From Lacimicrobium alkaliphilum (GTDB taxonomy: Bacteria; Pseudomonadota; Gammaproteobacteria; Enterobacterales; Alteromonadaceae): a stretch of 64,000 bases of DNA. The notes beneath the pieces are model-generated. The model was not told the origin of the DNA. It did no database searches and saw only the letters and a program-made list of their open reading frames with translations. How positions within the stretch are numbered: the stretch's first letter is position 1; each line of letters opens with the position of its first letter. Below, piece after piece: positions 37,851-47,488 of the stretch. Both the position numbers and the translations under genes were made by a program. Location of the stretch: assembly GCF_001466725.1 (NCBI RefSeq), contig NZ_CP013650.1, forward strand, positions 4,278,001 to 4,342,000, given 5' to 3'.

Positions 37851-37934
37851 ATGAACCAATTCGCAAACCTTCTTCTTACAGTGGTACTGGTCGTGGTGAT
37901 TATTCCATCTCCGCGGGGGAAGCGTTTGGCCTGA
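37851..37934 (+). CDS. ilvL: ilv operon leader peptide
   Basis: A 27-residue peptide, too short for most ORF callers: MNQFANLLLTVVLVVVIIPS then PRGKRLA. Of residues 7-18, four are Leu, five Val and two Ile, the three end products of the pathway. It is followed 16 bases later by a strong terminator and then by ilvG. In the E. coli ilvGMEDA operon a leader peptide of the same kind causes ribosome stalling when charged branched-chain tRNAs are scarce, which prevents the terminator forming. The ribosome-binding site is weak (no clear GGAG). Confidence 0.88.
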   Translation: MNQFANLLLTVVLVVVIIPSPRGKRLA

Positions 37935-37950
37935 ATTAAGTCCAGATTCA

Positions 37951-37985
37951 AAAAAACCCCGCACGAAAGTCCGGGGTTTTTTTTT
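37951..37985 (+). terminator. ilvL attenuator terminator
   Basis: AAAAAACCCCG (37951-37961) pairs with CGGGGTTTTTT; the stem can extend inward with CAC/GTC around a GAAA tetraloop, and a run of nine T follows (37977-37985). Position directly after the leader peptide and before ilvG marks it as the attenuator. Confidence 0.88.
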
Positions 37986-38032
37986 GCCTGAATATCAGGC
38001 AAACCGGCAACTAAACTAACAGAGACAAGAAC

Positions 38033-39688
38033 ATGACAGGCGCACAGGCAATCTTAAAATCCTTAATCCGGCATGGGGCTGACCGGGTGTTCGGCTACCC
38101 GGGCGGCGCTATTATGCCTCTTTATGATGCTTTGCTGGACTCGCCCGTACGCCATTATCTCTGTCGTCATGAACAGGGGGCGGCTTTTGCCGCCATAGGT
38201 TATGCCCGGGCTACCAACAAGGTGGGCGTGTGTATCGCTACTTCAGGTCCCGGTGCCACCAACCTGCTTACCAGCCTGGCCGATGCCAAGCTAGACTCGG
38301 TGCCTCTGGTAGTGATCACCGGCCAGGTGGCCCGCACGGCTATGGGTTCCGATGCGTTTCAGGAAGTGGATGTGCTGGGTTTAAGCCTGAGCATCTGTAA
38401 GCACAGTATGCAGGTCATGGAGCCTGCAGACTTGCAGCCGATGCTCAGCCGCGCTTTTGCCATCGCCAAAGACGGACGCCCGGGGCCAGTGTTGGTGGAT
38501 ATCCCAAAGGATATACAAATGGGTTTTGTGCCTGAAGATTGCCCGCAACAGAGCGAGGAGCATCCGTTACCACAGGCCGATACCGCCGCTATTCAACGGG
38601 CCAGCCAGTTGCTGGAGCAGAGTCAGCGCCCTGTTATTTATATCGGCGGTGGTGTGGGGATGGCGGATGCAGTGCCGCAGTTACGGGATTTTATTGGTCG
38701 TACTGACTTACCCCAGGTGAGTACCTTAAAGGGGCTGGGCAGTGCGGATCATCAGCACCCCCTTTATCTGGGTATGCTGGGGATGCATGGGCTGGCAGCA
38801 GCAAACCTTACGGTGCAACAATCGGATCTGTTGTTAATCATCGGCGCCCGGCTCGATGACAGGGTTACCGGCAAGCTGGACGAGTTTGCGCCACAGGCGA
38901 AGATCATCCATCTGGATATTGACCCGGCAGAGATCCACAAACGCCGTCACGCCGATGTCAGTGTGCTCGGTGATCTGAAGCAGATTCTGCCTGCTCTTGA
39001 ATGCCAGAGCCGAAAATCAGACTGGCTTGAGCAGGTGCAAAAGCTTAAACGGCAAAAAGCAGCCCGTTATGCAAAGCATCAGTCTGGAAAGGATGTTGAT
39101 GCGCCGGCACTGCTGCGCAGCTTAAGTGATCTCAGCGCAGAGGATGCCATTGTCAGTTGTGATGTGGGTCAGCACCAGATGTGGGTGGCCCAGCATATGC
39201 GGTTTTCTCACCCGACCCGCCACTTAAGCAGCGGCGGTCTGGGCACCATGGGTTTTGGCTTGCCGGCCGCCATTGGTGCGCAGGTTGCCGAGCCGGATAA
39301 ACAGGTGATTGCAGTCTGTGGTGATGGTTCCTTTATGATGAATGTGCAGGAGCTGGGTACCCTGCGCCGCTACCAGATGCCGGTAAAAATACTGATTCTG
39401 GACAACCAGCGTCTGGGCATGGTTAAGCAGTGGCAGGAATTGTTTCATCAGGAGCGTTACAGCGAGACCGACCTGTCTGACAACCCACCGTTCAGCAAAC
39501 TGGCTGAAGCCTTCGGTATTGCCAGTAGCGAGATCACAGATGCCGGTGAAGTGCCCCAGGCGCTTAAAACCATGCTTGAACACCCCGGGCCCTATCTGTT
39601 GCATGTGCGCCTGGACCATAAGGCCAATGTCTGGCCAATCGTACCGCCGAATACCGCCAATCATAAAATGTGGGAGCAAGCCCGATGA
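38033..39688 (+). CDS. ilvG: Acetolactate synthase II, large subunit
   Basis: A 551-residue thiamine-diphosphate enzyme that condenses pyruvate with pyruvate or 2-ketobutyrate. The ThDP glutamate region reads [27 protein letters not shown] region motifs follow, and the ThDP-Mg motif is [32 protein letters not shown]. The gene is intact, unlike the frameshifted ilvG of E. coli K-12. Its last four bases overlap the ilvM start (ATGA). Confidence 0.96.
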   Translation: MTGAQAILKSLIRHGADRVFGYPGGAIMPLYDALLDSPVRHYLCRHEQGAAFAAIGYARATNKVGVCIATSGPGATNLLTSLADAKLDSVPLVVITGQVARTAMGSDAFQEVDVLGLSLSICKHSMQVMEPADLQPMLSRAFAIAKDGRPGPVLVDIPKDIQMGFVPEDCPQQSEEHPLPQADTAAIQRASQLLEQSQRPVIYIGGGVGMADAVPQLRDFIGRTDLPQVSTLKGLGSADHQHPLYLGMLGMHGLAAANLTVQQSDLLLIIGARLDDRVTGKLDEFAPQAKIIHLDIDPAEIHKRRHADVSVLGDLKQILPALECQSRKSDWLEQVQKLKRQKAARYAKHQSGKDVDAPALLRSLSDLSAEDAIVSCDVGQHQMWVAQHMRFSHPTRHLSSGGLGTMGFGLPAAIGAQVAEPDKQVIAVCGDGSFMMNVQELGTLRRYQMPVKILILDNQRLGMVKQWQELFHQERYSETDLSDNPPFSKLAEAFGIASSEITDAGEVPQALKTMLEHPGPYLLHVRLDHKANVWPIVPPNTANHKMWEQAR

Positions 39689-39927
39689 CCTACGACCTGG
39701 AATTACTCTTATCTGATCAGCCTGCTGCGTTAGAGCGGGTGTTACAAACTGCTCGCTACCGTGGCTTTAAAGTCCGCCAGTTGCAGATGCACCAGCGTGG
39801 TTCAGGTTTACAGTTGTCGATGCAGGTATCCGGCCCACAACCCATTAACATACTGACGACCCAGCTACATAAGTTGTATGATCTGGCCTCACTGAATATT
39901 GAGCAAACATTGCCGCAAACGGCATAA
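39685..39927 (+). CDS. ilvM: Acetolactate synthase II, small regulatory subunit
   Basis: An 80-residue ACT-domain subunit ([35 protein letters not shown]). E. coli IlvM, 87 residues, stabilises the large subunit and confers little valine inhibition. The ATG at 39685 overlaps the ilvG stop and has GGGAG upstream; a longer frame from 39670 lies within ilvG and is rejected. Confidence 0.92.
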   Translation: MTYDLELLLSDQPAALERVLQTARYRGFKVRQLQMHQRGSGLQLSMQVSGPQPINILTTQLHKLYDLASLNIEQTLPQTA

Positions 39928-39939
39928 CAAGGAACTATC

Positions 39940-40869
39940 ATGGCTAAGAAACAAGCTGAGTTTATCTGGTTTAACGGTAATATCCTGCCCTGGCAGGAGG
40001 CACAGGTACATGTGATGACCCATGCCATCCATTATGGATCGTCAGTCTTTGAAGGCGTTCGCGCCTATCATACCCCCCACAAGGGCACCTGTATCTTCCG
40101 TCTGCAGGAGCATACTCAGCGCTTGCTGGATTCGGCAAAAATCTATCGTATGACCATTCCTTATACCGCCGAACAGATCGATCAGGCCACCAAGGACATC
40201 ATCAAAAAGAATAAGCTTAAGTCAGCCTATATCCGCCCTATCGCCTTTTATGGCGATATTGGTATGGGCCTGCAGGTGCCTTTCGGTCAGGAAACGGAAA
40301 TGGTGATCGCCGCCTTTGAATGGGGCGCTTATCTGGGCGAGGAAGGCTTACAAAATGGTGTGGACGCCGGTATCACGTCCTGGAACCGTCTGGCCGCCAA
40401 TACTATGCCCACTGGTGCTAAAGCCGGTGGTAATTACCTGTCATCGCAACTGATTTCAATGGAAGCCAGACGCCACGGCTATCAGGAAGGGATTGCGCTG
40501 GATATCAATGGCTATCTCAGTGAAGGCGCCGGTGAAAACCTGTTTATTATCCGTAACGGTATTATCTCTACACCGCCAAGAACCGCAGCCATTCTGCCCG
40601 GCATCACCAGAGACACCGTCATTACGCTGCTGGCAGAGATGGGCTACACCGTGCGTGAAGAAAATATCCCCCGTGAGGCGCTGTACCTGGCCGATGAGAT
40701 CCTGATGTGCGGTACCGCCGCAGAGGTAACACCGGTGCGCAGTGTCGACGGTATCAAGGTCGGTAACGGTGCCCGCGGACCAATCACCGAGAAAGTCCAG
40801 TCGGCTTTCTTCGGATTGTTTGATGGCACCACAGAAGATAAATGGGGCTGGCTGACGCCGGTCGAATAA
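39940..40869 (+). CDS. ilvE: Branched-chain amino acid aminotransferase
   Basis: A 309-residue class IV PLP aminotransferase, the same length as in E. coli. FIWFNGNILPWQEAQVHVMTHAIHYGSSVFEGVRAY, the PLP lysine in PTGAKAGGNYL, and EGAGENLFIIRNG are diagnostic. It performs the last step for Ile, Val and Leu. A 124-base gap with a REP-like palindrome separates it from ilvD. Confidence 0.96.
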   Translation: MAKKQAEFIWFNGNILPWQEAQVHVMTHAIHYGSSVFEGVRAYHTPHKGTCIFRLQEHTQRLLDSAKIYRMTIPYTAEQIDQATKDIIKKNKLKSAYIRPIAFYGDIGMGLQVPFGQETEMVIAAFEWGAYLGEEGLQNGVDAGITSWNRLAANTMPTGAKAGGNYLSSQLISMEARRHGYQEGIALDINGYLSEGAGENLFIIRNGIISTPPRTAAILPGITRDTVITLLAEMGYTVREENIPREALYLADEILMCGTAAEVTPVRSVDGIKVGNGARGPITEKVQSAFFGLFDGTTEDKWGWLTPVE

Positions 40870-40893
40870 GTTGTTTCCGGCTGTTAGTCTTAG

Positions 40894-40920
40894 CCCGGAT
40901 GTAGCGAAGCGAAATCCGGG
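40894..40920. repeat. REP-like palindrome between ilvE and ilvD
   Basis: CCCGGAT (40894-40900) and ATCCGGG (40914-40920) flank GTAGCGAAGCGAA. This CCCGGATGTAGCGAAGCG unit is a common intergenic repeat in gammaproteobacteria, as I recall. It can form a hairpin in the ilv mRNA and may protect or split the transcript. Confidence 0.7.
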
Positions 40921-40993
40921 ATCCGATCTGCCGGTGCGAAACACAGATTAGCTGAAGACTGATCTTCAGTGACAGCAATATAAGGGTTAAACA

Positions 40994-42847
40994 ATGCCAA
41001 AATTACGTTCAGCGACCACCACTCAGGGCAGAAATATGGCCGGCGCCCGTGCGCTGTGGCGGGCCACAGGAATGACCGAAGCGGATTTTGGCAAGCCCAT
41101 TATTGCAGTCGCCAACTCTTTTACCCAGTTTGTACCCGGTCATGTGCACCTTAAAGATATGGGCCAGCTGGTGGCCCGCAGTATCGAAGCCGCCGGTGGT
41201 GTAGCCAAGGAATTTAATACCATTGCCGTAGATGACGGTATTGCTATGGGTCACTCTGGCATGTTGTACAGCCTGCCATCGCGGGAGATTATTGCCGACT
41301 CGGTGGAGTATATGGTCAATGCCCATTGCGCCGATGCGCTGGTATGTATCTCCAACTGCGACAAGATCACCCCGGGCATGCTGATGGCGGCGCTGCGGCT
41401 GAATATTCCGGTGGTATTCGTCTCCGGCGGGCCGATGGAGGCGGGTAAAACCAAGCTCTCCGATCAGATTATCGCCCTGGATCTGGTGGATGCCATGGTC
41501 GCCGCCGCAGATGACAAGGTCAGCGACGAAGACAGCGACGCCATTGAGCGCTCCGCCTGCCCCACCTGTGGTTCCTGCTCAGGCATGTTTACTGCTAATT
41601 CGATGAACTGTCTGACCGAGGCGCTGGGCTTGTCTTTGCCCGGCAATGGTTCGATGCTGGCCACCCATGCCGATCGGGAAAAGCTGTTTATTCAGGCCGG
41701 TGAGGTGGCGGTGGATCTGTGTAAACGCTACTACCAACAAAATGACGAAACGGCACTGCCGCGTAATATCGCAGGTCGTGCGGCTTTTGAAAATGCCATG
41801 AGCCTGGATATCACTATGGGTGGCTCATCCAATACCATTTTGCACCTGCTGGCGGCAGCACAGGAAGCCGAGCTGGACTTCACCTGTGCCGATATTGACC
41901 GCTTGTCGCGCAAGATACCCCATTTGTGCAAAGTGGCCCCGGCCACCCCCCAATATCATATGGAAGATGTACACCGTGCCGGTGGCGTAATCGGTATTCT
42001 GGCGGAGCTGGAACGTGGAGGACTACTGCAGGGGGATGCGCCCCATGTACTGGGTAAGACCATCGGTGAGGTGATAGCCGAATGGGATGTGATGAATACT
42101 GAAAATGAACCGGCCAGAGAATTTTATCGTGCCGGGCCTGCCGGTATCCGCACCACTAAAGCCTTCAGTCAGAGCTGTCGCTACCCGAGTCTGGATACCG
42201 ATCGCGAGAACGGGTGTATCCGTAATATGGAACATGCCTTCAGTCAGGAAGGTGGTCTGGCGGTACTGTACGGCAATCTGGCCGAAGACGGTTGTATTGT
42301 AAAAACCGCCGGTGTGGATGAAAGTATTCATAAATTTACCGGTCCGGCCCGTATTTTTGAAAGTCAGGACGCCGCCGTTGCCGGTATCCTTAATAACGAA
42401 GTGCAGCCCGGTGAAGTAGTGATTATCCGTTACGAAGGGCCTAAAGGGGGCCCTGGTATGCAGGAAATGCTCTACCCCACTTCTTACCTGAAATCAAAAG
42501 GTCTGGGTAAAGCCTGTGCGCTGATAACCGACGGGCGTTTTTCCGGCGGAACCTCGGGACTGTCCATTGGCCATGTGTCACCGGAAGCCGCCGCCGGCGG
42601 TAATATTGCCCTGGTTGAGCCCGGCGATCAGATTGCCATTGATATTCCTAATCGGCGCATTGAGCTATTGATCAACGCTGAGGAGCTGGCAAAACGACGC
42701 AGTGATATGGACGCTTCCGATAAACCCTGGCAACCGGCCGATCGTGAACGCCATGTATCCCTGGCGCTGAAAGCATACGCCTTGCTGGCGACCAGTGCCG
42801 ACAAAGGCGCGGTGCGCAATAAAGCCTTGCTGGAGGGGCAGCAATAA
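40994..42847 (+). CDS. ilvD: Dihydroxy-acid dehydratase
   Basis: A 617-residue iron-sulfur dehydratase (E. coli 616) that makes the 2-oxo acids for Val and Ile. Cluster cysteines are in [10 protein letters not shown] and in [45 protein letters not shown] near the C-terminus is diagnostic. Its TAA stop shares one base with the ilvA start (TAATG). Confidence 0.97.
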   Translation: MPKLRSATTTQGRNMAGARALWRATGMTEADFGKPIIAVANSFTQFVPGHVHLKDMGQLVARSIEAAGGVAKEFNTIAVDDGIAMGHSGMLYSLPSREIIADSVEYMVNAHCADALVCISNCDKITPGMLMAALRLNIPVVFVSGGPMEAGKTKLSDQIIALDLVDAMVAAADDKVSDEDSDAIERSACPTCGSCSGMFTANSMNCLTEALGLSLPGNGSMLATHADREKLFIQAGEVAVDLCKRYYQQNDETALPRNIAGRAAFENAMSLDITMGGSSNTILHLLAAAQEAELDFTCADIDRLSRKIPHLCKVAPATPQYHMEDVHRAGGVIGILAELERGGLLQGDAPHVLGKTIGEVIAEWDVMNTENEPAREFYRAGPAGIRTTKAFSQSCRYPSLDTDRENGCIRNMEHAFSQEGGLAVLYGNLAEDGCIVKTAGVDESIHKFTGPARIFESQDAAVAGILNNEVQPGEVVIIRYEGPKGGPGMQEMLYPTSYLKSKGLGKACALITDGRFSGGTSGLSIGHVSPEAAAGGNIALVEPGDQIAIDIPNRRIELLINAEELAKRRSDMDASDKPWQPADRERHVSLALKAYALLATSADKGAVRNKALLEGQQ

Positions 42848-44394
42848 TGGTTGCAGAGGCAGATTATCTGAAGAAAATCCTGCTTTCACCCGTTTATGAC
42901 GTAGCAGTGCAAAGCGACCTGGTACGGCTGGATAAACTCTCGGCGGCGTTGGGCAATGATATCTGGCTCAAGCGCGAAGACCAGCAGCCGGTAAAATCCT
43001 TTAAACTGCGCGGCGCGTATAACAGGCTCTGCCAGTTAACCCCGGAGCAGACTGCGGCCGGGGTGATTGCTGCATCGGCAGGCAACCATGCCCAGGGTGT
43101 GGCGTATTCGGCCAGAATCAAGCAGATGAAAGCTGTGATTGTGATGCCCGAGACCACCCCGGAGATCAAAGTCGAGGCGGTGCGCACCTTTGGTGGTGAA
43201 TACGCCGAAGTGGTGCTGCATGGCACCAGCTTTGATGCTGCCAGCAACCATGCGCGGGAACTGGCGGACAAGCACGGTTATACTTTTGTACCGCCTTTCG
43301 ATGATCCTGATGTGATTGCCGGGCAGGGCACTATTGGCCGCGAACTACTGGAGCAGAATCCACATCTGGATACTCTGTTTATCGCCGTAGGTGGCGGTGG
43401 GCTGGCCGCCGGTATCGGCGTGTACCTCAAGCAACTCAGGCCCGACTTAAAAATCGTGGCGGTAGAATCGGAAGAATCCGCCTGCCTTAAGGCGGCCATG
43501 GAAAAAGGCGAGCCCGTGGATCTGCCCTCAGTGGGCATCTTTGCCGACGGGGTGGCGGTCAAACGGATCGGCACCGAACCCTTTCGTTTGTGCCAGCAGT
43601 ATGTGGATGAGGTCATCACCGTTTCCAGCGATGAGATCTGCGCGGCGATTAAAGATATTTTCGACGATACCCGGGTCATCGCCGAGCCCGCCGGTGCCTT
43701 ATCGGTGGCCGGTATTCGTAAGTATGTGCGTGAAAATGGTACTCAGGGCCATAAAATCGGCGGTATTCTCTGTGGCGCCAATATTAATTTTCATACTCTG
43801 CGTTATGTCTCTGAGCGCTGCGAACTGGGTGAGCAGAAAGAAGTGGTATTTGCCGCCAAAATTCCCGAGCGGGCGGGGGCCTTCCGGCATTTCTGTGAGC
43901 TCTTAGGCGGCCGTGCCATCACCGAATTTAACTACCGTTTTGCCAGCAATAAAGAGGCGCATATTTTTGTCGGCCTTAAGCTTCGTCAGGGCCGAGAGGA
44001 ATTTAAGGCCATTGCCGATAGCCTGAACAACGCAGGCTATCAGCTGTTTGATCTGTCAGATAACGAGATGGCCAAGCTGCATGTACGGTATATGGTGGGC
44101 GGCAGGCCACCTAAGCTGCTCAACGAACATATCTTTTCTTTTGAGTTTCCCGAGCACCCGGGCGCGCTCATGAAGTTTCTGGACACTCTCGGCGAGCGCT
44201 GGAACATTACCCTGTTCCACTATCGTAATCATGGTGCCGCCGAAGGGCTGGTACTGGCGGGTTTTGATATCCCTGCCAACTCAAGAGAAGACTTTGACCA
44301 GCATGTAAAGCAACTGGGCTATCAGTTCGAAGAGCAAACCAGCAACCCCGCCTACCGCTTCTTTTTATCGGATTTAAATGGAGTGTTTGATTAA
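42847..44394 (+). CDS. ilvA: Threonine deaminase, biosynthetic
   Basis: A 515-residue PLP enzyme (E. coli 514) that converts threonine to 2-ketobutyrate, the committed step of isoleucine synthesis. The PLP lysine is in KREDQQPVKSFKLRGAYNR, the phosphate loop in VGGGGLAAG, and two ACT-like regulatory domains occupy about residues 330-510, so it should be inhibited by isoleucine. It is the last gene of the ilv operon and is coupled to ilvD. Confidence 0.97.
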   Translation: MVAEADYLKKILLSPVYDVAVQSDLVRLDKLSAALGNDIWLKREDQQPVKSFKLRGAYNRLCQLTPEQTAAGVIAASAGNHAQGVAYSARIKQMKAVIVMPETTPEIKVEAVRTFGGEYAEVVLHGTSFDAASNHARELADKHGYTFVPPFDDPDVIAGQGTIGRELLEQNPHLDTLFIAVGGGGLAAGIGVYLKQLRPDLKIVAVESEESACLKAAMEKGEPVDLPSVGIFADGVAVKRIGTEPFRLCQQYVDEVITVSSDEICAAIKDIFDDTRVIAEPAGALSVAGIRKYVRENGTQGHKIGGILCGANINFHTLRYVSERCELGEQKEVVFAAKIPERAGAFRHFCELLGGRAITEFNYRFASNKEAHIFVGLKLRQGREEFKAIADSLNNAGYQLFDLSDNEMAKLHVRYMVGGRPPKLLNEHIFSFEFPEHPGALMKFLDTLGERWNITLFHYRNHGAAEGLVLAGFDIPANSREDFDQHVKQLGYQFEEQTSNPAYRFFLSDLNGVFD

Positions 44395-44414
44395 AAAAAT
44401 CTATGGAGCCTCCA

Positions 44415-44517
44415 AGCTGTCGGGATGATTAATCGCAAGACGCGGTAAATCCTTCCCTGGACGCTCTTAAACCTCATCCCTGAGGTTTTAAAGCTTGCGA
44501 TTAACCATCCGACAGCT
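44415..44517 (+). repeat. Structured repeat element, copy 1
   Basis: A nested inverted repeat of 103 bases after ilvA. Outer arms AGCTGTCGGGATGATTAATC / GATTAACCATCCGACAGCT pair almost perfectly and continue into GCAAG / CTTGC. Inside, AACCTCA-TCCC-TGAGGTT forms a second hairpin. The internal 63 bases are about 85 percent identical to copy 2 at 47645-47736. It may act as the ilv operon terminator region, although no T run follows. Confidence 0.8.
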
Positions 44518-44571
44518 CTGGTGATATCTGAATGTTTTGTAAAGGGGGGAAATGAATACGACCGTTAGCCG

Positions 44572-45066
44572 TCACTCCTTAAAACCAATACCTTTAGCGC
44601 CAACTGGAACGTATGTTTTATAAAGATTTCCCTGAGGGCCACTCATCATCTCCTCATAAAGAATGACGCCTCTATTTTTAGAATAAACGTACTTCAAAAT
44701 AGGGTTTTCAGAAATCTTTTTGTCAAATATAGCGAAGTGAAAATAGCTTGCTCCATTTACAATTGTCTTTTTCTCGACTTTCAATATTACTCCGTCCTTC
44801 ATATCCCATTCTGTGACCTTTTGGGAAGGCTTACTGGGAATGAAAAATATTGAAAGCACAGAAAAATCACCAATATCATCAACCTTAGTTGGAATAGCTG
44901 AGTCACCACTAATTTTTAATATATGTTTTACTCCATCAAAGGTTGTCTCTTCAAAACTTGTGACATCACCAGCTAATGACATATATCGGTAATAATTATT
45001 AAGATCAGAACCCAAGGCATTCTTTGTCAACATAGAGAAAAACACCAAAGATAGAAATTTCCACAT
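44572..45066 (-). CDS. AT-rich secreted orphan protein
   Basis: A 164-residue protein with a short signal peptide (FLSLVFFSMLTKNALG) and no family I recognise. The coding sequence is clearly more AT-rich than all its neighbours and uses many A/T-ending codons (for example AAA, TTT, ATT), a sign of recent acquisition. It lies between a structured repeat and recQ, 12 bases downstream of the recQ stop on the same strand. The sequence is Lys, Phe and Tyr rich (YFHFAIFDKKISENPILKYVYSKNRG). Function unknown. Confidence 0.7.
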   Translation of the reverse strand: MWKFLSLVFFSMLTKNALGSDLNNYYRYMSLAGDVTSFEETTFDGVKHILKISGDSAIPTKVDDIGDFSVLSIFFIPSKPSQKVTEWDMKDGVILKVEKKTIVNGASYFHFAIFDKKISENPILKYVYSKNRGVILYEEMMSGPQGNLYKTYVPVGAKGIGFKE

Positions 45067-45078
45067 TCAAGTAGCTCC

Positions 45079-46872
45079 TCACTCTCCGGCCAGATGCTCC
45101 TTAATGGCGTTTAAGAAAGGTTCGCCGTAGCGGGCCAGTTTGGTCTGGCCGACGCCGCTGACTTCCAGCATCTGTGCGCTGTTGGTGGGCAGTTTTTCTG
45201 CCATATGAGACAGGGTCATATCGCTGAATACCACAAAGGGCGGTACCTGATCTTCCTCTGCAATGCTTTTACGCAGTTTCTTCAGTCTGGCGAACAGGGC
45301 CCGGTCGTAGTTACGGTTATCCAGTTTGGCTTTTTTACCCAAGTTAAGGCTCATTCTGGGTACGGCCAGATTGACCGCCATTTCACCTTTAAGCACTGAT
45401 CTGGCCGCTTCGTTGAGCTTTATCACCGCATTTTGAGTGATATCCACCCTTGCCAGGCCCTGATGAATCAGCTGGTTGATCAGGTTATGCCACCAGGCGT
45501 CCGGTTCGTCTTTGCCAATGCCGTAAGTGCTGAGTTGGTCGTGACCGGCATCAATAATACGTTTAAGCTTTTTACCTCTGAGTACATCAATCAGATACTG
45601 GCTGGCGGCAGATTGTTCCAGCCGATAGATACAGGACAGCACTTTTTGCGCGGCCACCGTACCGTCAAAACGCTTGGGCGGATCCAGGCAGATATCGCAG
45701 TTACCACAGGCGGTGGCATTGTATTCGCCAAAGTAATTTAACAGCACCTGGCGGCGGCAGGTCTGGGACTCGGCAAAGGCCTCCATGGCCGCAAAACGCT
45801 GTAATTCTACTTGCTGGCGCTGCGGGTTTTCGGTCATGCTGATCCACTCACGAATGCGCGCCACATCTTTCTCATCAAATAGCAGCAGCGCCTCGGCAGG
45901 GCTGCCATCTCGTCCGGCGCGGCCGGTTTCCTGATAATAAGATTCGATGGTACGGGGCAGATCGTGGTGGGCCACAAAACGCACATTGGGCTTATTAATG
46001 CCCATGCCAAATGCCACGGTGGCGACGATCACATCAATATTATCGGCAATAAAATCGCGCTGAATAATCTCGCGAATCTCCGGCTCCATGCCCGCATGGT
46101 AACCGGCGCAGTTGATACCGCGGTTAGCCAGTTTATAACTCACATCATCTACTTTCTTGCGGCTGTTACAGTAAATAATGCCGCTGCCTTCCTGTTCGCG
46201 GATATAGCGCTCCAGCTGGTCCAGCGGTTTGTATTTCTGGATCTGGGTATAGCGGATATTGGGGCGGTCAAAACTGCCCTGGTAAACAAAGGGCTGCTTC
46301 AGATCCAGTTGTTGCAGAATATCGGCGCGGGTGGCGGCATCGGCGGTGGCGGTCAGGCCCATTACCGGCACGCCCGGAAAAAAGTGCTTAAGCTGGCCAA
46401 GGGCCATATAATCCTGGCGAAAATCATGGCCCCAGTGTGATACGCAGTGAGCTTCGTCTACGGCAAACAAGCTTACCGACAAATCCTGCAGGCGCTGAAT
46501 AAAATAGGGCTGCATCAGTCTTTCCGGGGCCACGTAGAGCAGCTTAATCTGACCGTCTCTGACCTGTGACATCACTTCAGACTGCTTCTGGGGTGATAAA
46601 GCCGAGGTCAGACAGGCCGCCTGTACCCCCGAGGCCATAAGGGCATCCACCTGATCTTTCATCAGTGATATCAGTGGTGACACCACTACTGTCAGGCCCG
46701 GCAGCAGCAGTGCGGGTATCTGATAGCAGAGGGACTTACCACCACCGGTGGGCATCAACACGAGGGTGTCCTGACCATCCAGACAGGCCTGTATGACTTC
46801 CTCTTGTCCTGGCCGGAAAGCCTTATAGCCAAAGATATCGCTTAGAATGCCAAGCGCTGAGGGTTGGGCCAT
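45079..46872 (-). CDS. recQ: ATP-dependent DNA helicase RecQ
   Basis: A protein of about 597 residues. Helicase motifs include FRPGQEEVIQACL, MPTGGGKSLCYQIPALL (Walker A), FAVDEAHCVSHWGHDFR (motif II with aromatic-rich loop) and YYQETGRAGRDG. A zinc-binding region (four Cys around CRRQVLLNYFGEYNATACGNCDICL), a winged helix and a C-terminal HRDC domain follow. It unwinds DNA 3'-5' in recombination and repair. The ATG at 46872 matches homologues (MAQPSALGILSDIFGYKAFRPGQ); an in-frame TTG at 46896 is possible. Confidence 0.95.
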   Translation of the reverse strand: MAQPSALGILSDIFGYKAFRPGQEEVIQACLDGQDTLVLMPTGGGKSLCYQIPALLLPGLTVVVSPLISLMKDQVDALMASGVQAACLTSALSPQKQSEVMSQVRDGQIKLLYVAPERLMQPYFIQRLQDLSVSLFAVDEAHCVSHWGHDFRQDYMALGQLKHFFPGVPVMGLTATADAATRADILQQLDLKQPFVYQGSFDRPNIRYTQIQKYKPLDQLERYIREQEGSGIIYCNSRKKVDDVSYKLANRGINCAGYHAGMEPEIREIIQRDFIADNIDVIVATVAFGMGINKPNVRFVAHHDLPRTIESYYQETGRAGRDGSPAEALLLFDEKDVARIREWISMTENPQRQQVELQRFAAMEAFAESQTCRRQVLLNYFGEYNATACGNCDICLDPPKRFDGTVAAQKVLSCIYRLEQSAASQYLIDVLRGKKLKRIIDAGHDQLSTYGIGKDEPDAWWHNLINQLIHQGLARVDITQNAVIKLNEAARSVLKGEMAVNLAVPRMSLNLGKKAKLDNRNYDRALFARLKKLRKSIAEEDQVPPFVVFSDMTLSHMAEKLPTNSAQMLEVSGVGQTKLARYGEPFLNAIKEHLAGE

Positions 46873-47014
46873 AGATGATGCTAAGGAGAGTGACAAAAGG
46901 ACTCGGTGAGGCAGTTAAAACAGGCTCACAGTTTACCGGGGCAAAGAGGTTGTTACCACCTTGGCGGCGGAATTGTTATGATAGCCAAATTAACAGGTCG
47001 TACCAGAGGCGGTT

Positions 47015-47488
47015 ATGGCAACACCACAGATATTGCAAACCAACGAGCTGGCAGATTATGTCGCCGGAGTGTTCCGCGATCATATGTCTTTTAACAGGAT
47101 GCTGGGGCTTCAGATCAGTCAGTATGACGGAGAAGGAGTGGAAGTACGCCTGCCCTGGCATGATGGCCTTATGGGTAACCCATTACAGAAAATCTTACAT
47201 GGCGGTGTCACCGCCTCGGTACTGGACACCGTGGGTGGTTTAATGGCGATTCTGCATGTGGTCAAAGATGTGAAGGAGATGGATCTGGAAAGCTTTCAGA
47301 AACGTCTGGGCCGCATCGGCACCATAGATATGCGCGTGGATTACCTTCGCCCCGGTAAAGGTAAGGAGTTTATCGCCACCGCCAGCGTAATACGTAAAGG
47401 TAGCCGGGTAGCGGTATGCAGAATGGAACTGCATAACGAACAGGGTGAGCATATCGCCTTTGGCACCGGGACTTATATGGTGGGGTGA
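47015..47488 (+). CDS. yigI: YigI-like hotdog-fold thioesterase
   Basis: A 157-residue PaaI/4HBT-type thioesterase. LHGGVTASVLDTVGGLMA is the hotdog catalytic helix region and RIGTIDMRVDYLRPGKGKEFIATASVIRKGSRVAVCRMELHNEQGEHIAFGTGTYMV is the strand region. E. coli YigI, a broad acyl-CoA thioesterase, also sits between recQ and rarD. The ribosome-binding site is GAGG. Parts of its 3' end are duplicated downstream (47577-47590). Confidence 0.88.
   Translation: MATPQILQTNELADYVAGVFRDHMSFNRMLGLQISQYDGEGVEVRLPWHDGLMGNPLQKILHGGVTASVLDTVGGLMAILHVVKDVKEMDLESFQKRLGRIGTIDMRVDYLRPGKGKEFIATASVIRKGSRVAVCRMELHNEQGEHIAFGTGTYMVG

Noticed and set aside
38033..39688. Possible ilvG frameshift as in E. coli K-12
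   Set aside because: The frame is open through all ThDP motifs to the overlap with ilvM, so the gene is intact.
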